The notes beneath the pieces are model-generated. The model was not told where the DNA came from, did not search any database, and worked only from the letters and a program-made list of their open reading frames with translations. DNA of 7,241 bases from Pseudomonadota bacterium (lineage in GTDB: Bacteria; Pseudomonadota; Gammaproteobacteria; Steroidobacterales; Woeseiaceae), in NCBI GenBank assembly GCA_022565135.1, contig JADFKA010000086.1:1-7241 (forward strand), in the 5' to 3' direction. Each line of letters opens with the position of its first letter. Positions within the stretch are counted from its first letter, which is position 1. Made by a program: the position numbers and the translations under genes. Shown here piece by piece: positions 6,351 through 7,241 of the stretch.

Positions 6351-6358
6351 ACCCCATA

Positions 6359-6601
6359 ATGGCTAAAGGGCAATCACTTCAGGACCCGTTCCTGAATATC
6401 TTGCGTAAGGAAAAGGTTCCTGTCTCAATTTACCTTGTCAACGGCATCAAACTGCAAGGTCAGGTGGATTCGTTTGATCAATTCGTTATCTTGCTCAAGA
6501 ACAGCGTCAATCAGATGGTGTACAAACATGCGATTTCGACCGTTGTGCCGTCGCGCAATGTACGGCTGCCGCTACCTGATGACGAGGTGGGAGACGAGTA
6601 G
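6359..6601 (+). CDS. hfq: RNA chaperone Hfq, short acidic C-terminal tail
   Basis: Hfq forms a hexameric Sm-like ring that pairs small RNAs with mRNAs and controls their stability and translation. The first 66 residues are nearly the same as E. coli Hfq, from MAKGQSLQDPFLN to VVPSR. Proximal-face residues Gln8, Asp9, Gln41, Phe42 and the Tyr55-Lys56-His57 motif are present, as are distal-face Tyr25 and Lys31 and a basic rim patch Arg16-Lys17-Lys19 (RKEK instead of the enterobacterial RRER). The tail is very short, 14 residues, ending in the acidic DDEVGDE, against about 36 residues in E. coli, whose tail also ends in an acidic tip. At 80 residues it resembles Pseudomonas-type short Hfq. It has its own strong ribosome binding site and promoter candidates, and is followed by hflX without a terminator. 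Confidence 0.98.
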   Translation: MAKGQSLQDPFLNILRKEKVPVSIYLVNGIKLQGQVDSFDQFVILLKNSVNQMVYKHAISTVVPSRNVRLPLPDDEVGDE

Positions 6602-6621
6602 TTTGACCGGTTTTCGGCCGC

Positions 6622-6626
6622 GGGAG
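6622..6626 (+). promoter_or_regulatory. Ribosome binding site that fixes the hflX TTG start
   Basis: GGGAG (6622-6626) lies seven bases before TTG 6634. This is ideal spacing and supports the rare start codon over any internal ATG. The 32-base gap after hfq shows no terminator or promoter. Confidence 0.65.
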
Positions 6627-6633
6627 CTTCTGC

Positions 6634-7241
6634 TTGTTTGAGCGACCGCAAAGCGGTGAACGTGCAATTCTGGTGCACGCGAGTCCCAGCGGCGCACCCG
6701 ACAGCTCAGAACGCGAGGAGTTTGTAGAGCTCGCGCTCTCGGCAGGGGCAGTTATTGTCGATCAACTCGTGATTGCGCGCCGGCGTCCGGACGCGCGTTA
6801 CTTCATTGGCAAGGGCAAATTGCATGAGCTTGCGGCCATCGTCGAGCAGCACAGCGCCGACCTGATCATCTCGTCGGCTACATTGACACCCAGCCAGGAA
6901 CGCAATCTTGAGCGACATTTGGGATGTCGCGTTGTGGACCGTGCTGGCTTGATTCTGGATATTTTCGCGCAACGCGCACGCAGCTTTGAGGGCAAGTTAC
7001 AGGTAGAACTCGCGCAGCTGCGGCATCTGTCGACCCGCCTCGTGCGAGGCTGGACTCACCTGGAGCGTCAAAAAGGTGGCATCGGTCTGCGCGGGCCGGG
7101 CGAGACGCAGCTTGAGACTGATCGGCGCCTGGTCGGAGCACGCATCCGGCAATTGCGAGCGCGGCTCTCGCAGGTCGACTCCAGGCGCACCATGAATCGG
7201 CAGAACAGAGTTCGAGCCGAGATTCCGACCATCGCCCTGGT
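6634..7241 (+). CDS. hflX: Ribosome-associated GTPase HflX, N-terminal part (cut by window end)
   Basis: HflX is a GTPase that binds the 50S subunit and splits stalled 70S ribosomes, notably during heat stress. The window contains 202 codons, covering the N-terminal HflX-specific domain and helical linker. Visible signatures are the start MFERPQSGERAILVH (1-15), RYFIGKGK (55-62), TPSQERNLE (85-93), the highly conserved LILDIFAQRAR (106-116), EGKLQVELAQLRHL (119-132) and GGIGLRGPGETQLETDRR (148-165). The frame ends at EIPTIAL, directly before where the G1 motif of the GTPase domain should begin. The start is TTG 6634, chosen because MFER matches the family N terminus and a GGGAG lies seven bases upstream; no ATG occurs in a suitable place. 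It probably forms an operon with hfq, and hflK and hflC would be expected downstream in the usual order. Confidence 0.95.
   Translation, partial: MFERPQSGERAILVHASPSGAPDSSEREEFVELALSAGAVIVDQLVIARRRPDARYFIGKGKLHELAAIVEQHSADLIISSATLTPSQERNLERHLGCRVVDRAGLILDIFAQRARSFEGKLQVELAQLRHLSTRLVRGWTHLERQKGGIGLRGPGETQLETDRRLVGARIRQLRARLSQVDSRRTMNRQNRVRAEIPTIAL

Noticed and set aside
1..7241. Mobile elements, CRISPR arrays, tRNA or rRNA genes, or a new accessory system
   Set aside because: All seven plus-strand genes are recognised core genes in their usual order with short gaps, and I found no direct repeats, transposase, integrase or structural RNA signatures.

Overview
This window is a conserved housekeeping block from a gammaproteobacterial chromosome. 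In order, all on the + strand, it holds nnr (NAD(P)HX repair), tsaE (tRNA t6A synthesis), amiB (cell-wall amidase), mutL (mismatch repair), miaA (tRNA i6A synthesis), hfq (RNA chaperone) and the 5' part of hflX (ribosome-associated GTPase, cut by the window end). This is the classic gammaproteobacterial order also found in Escherichia coli and Pseudomonas. The DNA is fairly GC-rich. MutL carries the nuclease-type metal motif found in Pseudomonas, Xanthomonas and Neisseria and missing from E. coli, so the host is probably not an enterobacterium. A more precise placement cannot be made from the sequence alone.

Layout: positions 1-70 look like a compact divergent promoter region, with a perfect -10 box just before nnr and a possible minus-strand gene start (perhaps queG, which is divergent to nnr in E. 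coli). nnr and tsaE overlap by one base. An AT-rich gap of 86 bases with a good sigma70-type promoter precedes amiB. A 74-base gap precedes mutL. miaA follows mutL by 8 bases and starts with GTG. A 124-base leader region with promoter-like and hairpin elements precedes hfq. hflX follows hfq by 32 bases and starts with TTG behind a clear ribosome binding site.

The genes share no single pathway. The theme is genome and RNA upkeep: two tRNA A37 modification enzymes (TsaE for ANN-decoding tRNAs, MiaA for UNN-decoding tRNAs), mismatch repair, sRNA regulation, ribosome rescue under stress and metabolite repair, plus septal peptidoglycan splitting.

I see no new biological system, mobile element, CRISPR array or RNA gene here. 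Points worth a second look are an arginine in place of the near-invariant P-loop glycine of MiaA, a well-matched heat-shock (sigma32) promoter candidate inside the 3' end of miaA, an Hfq-type ARN repeat lying on hfq's own ribosome binding site, a possible bidirectional and leaderless promoter at the left edge, and a general lack of Shine-Dalgarno sequences for the first five genes compared with the last two.
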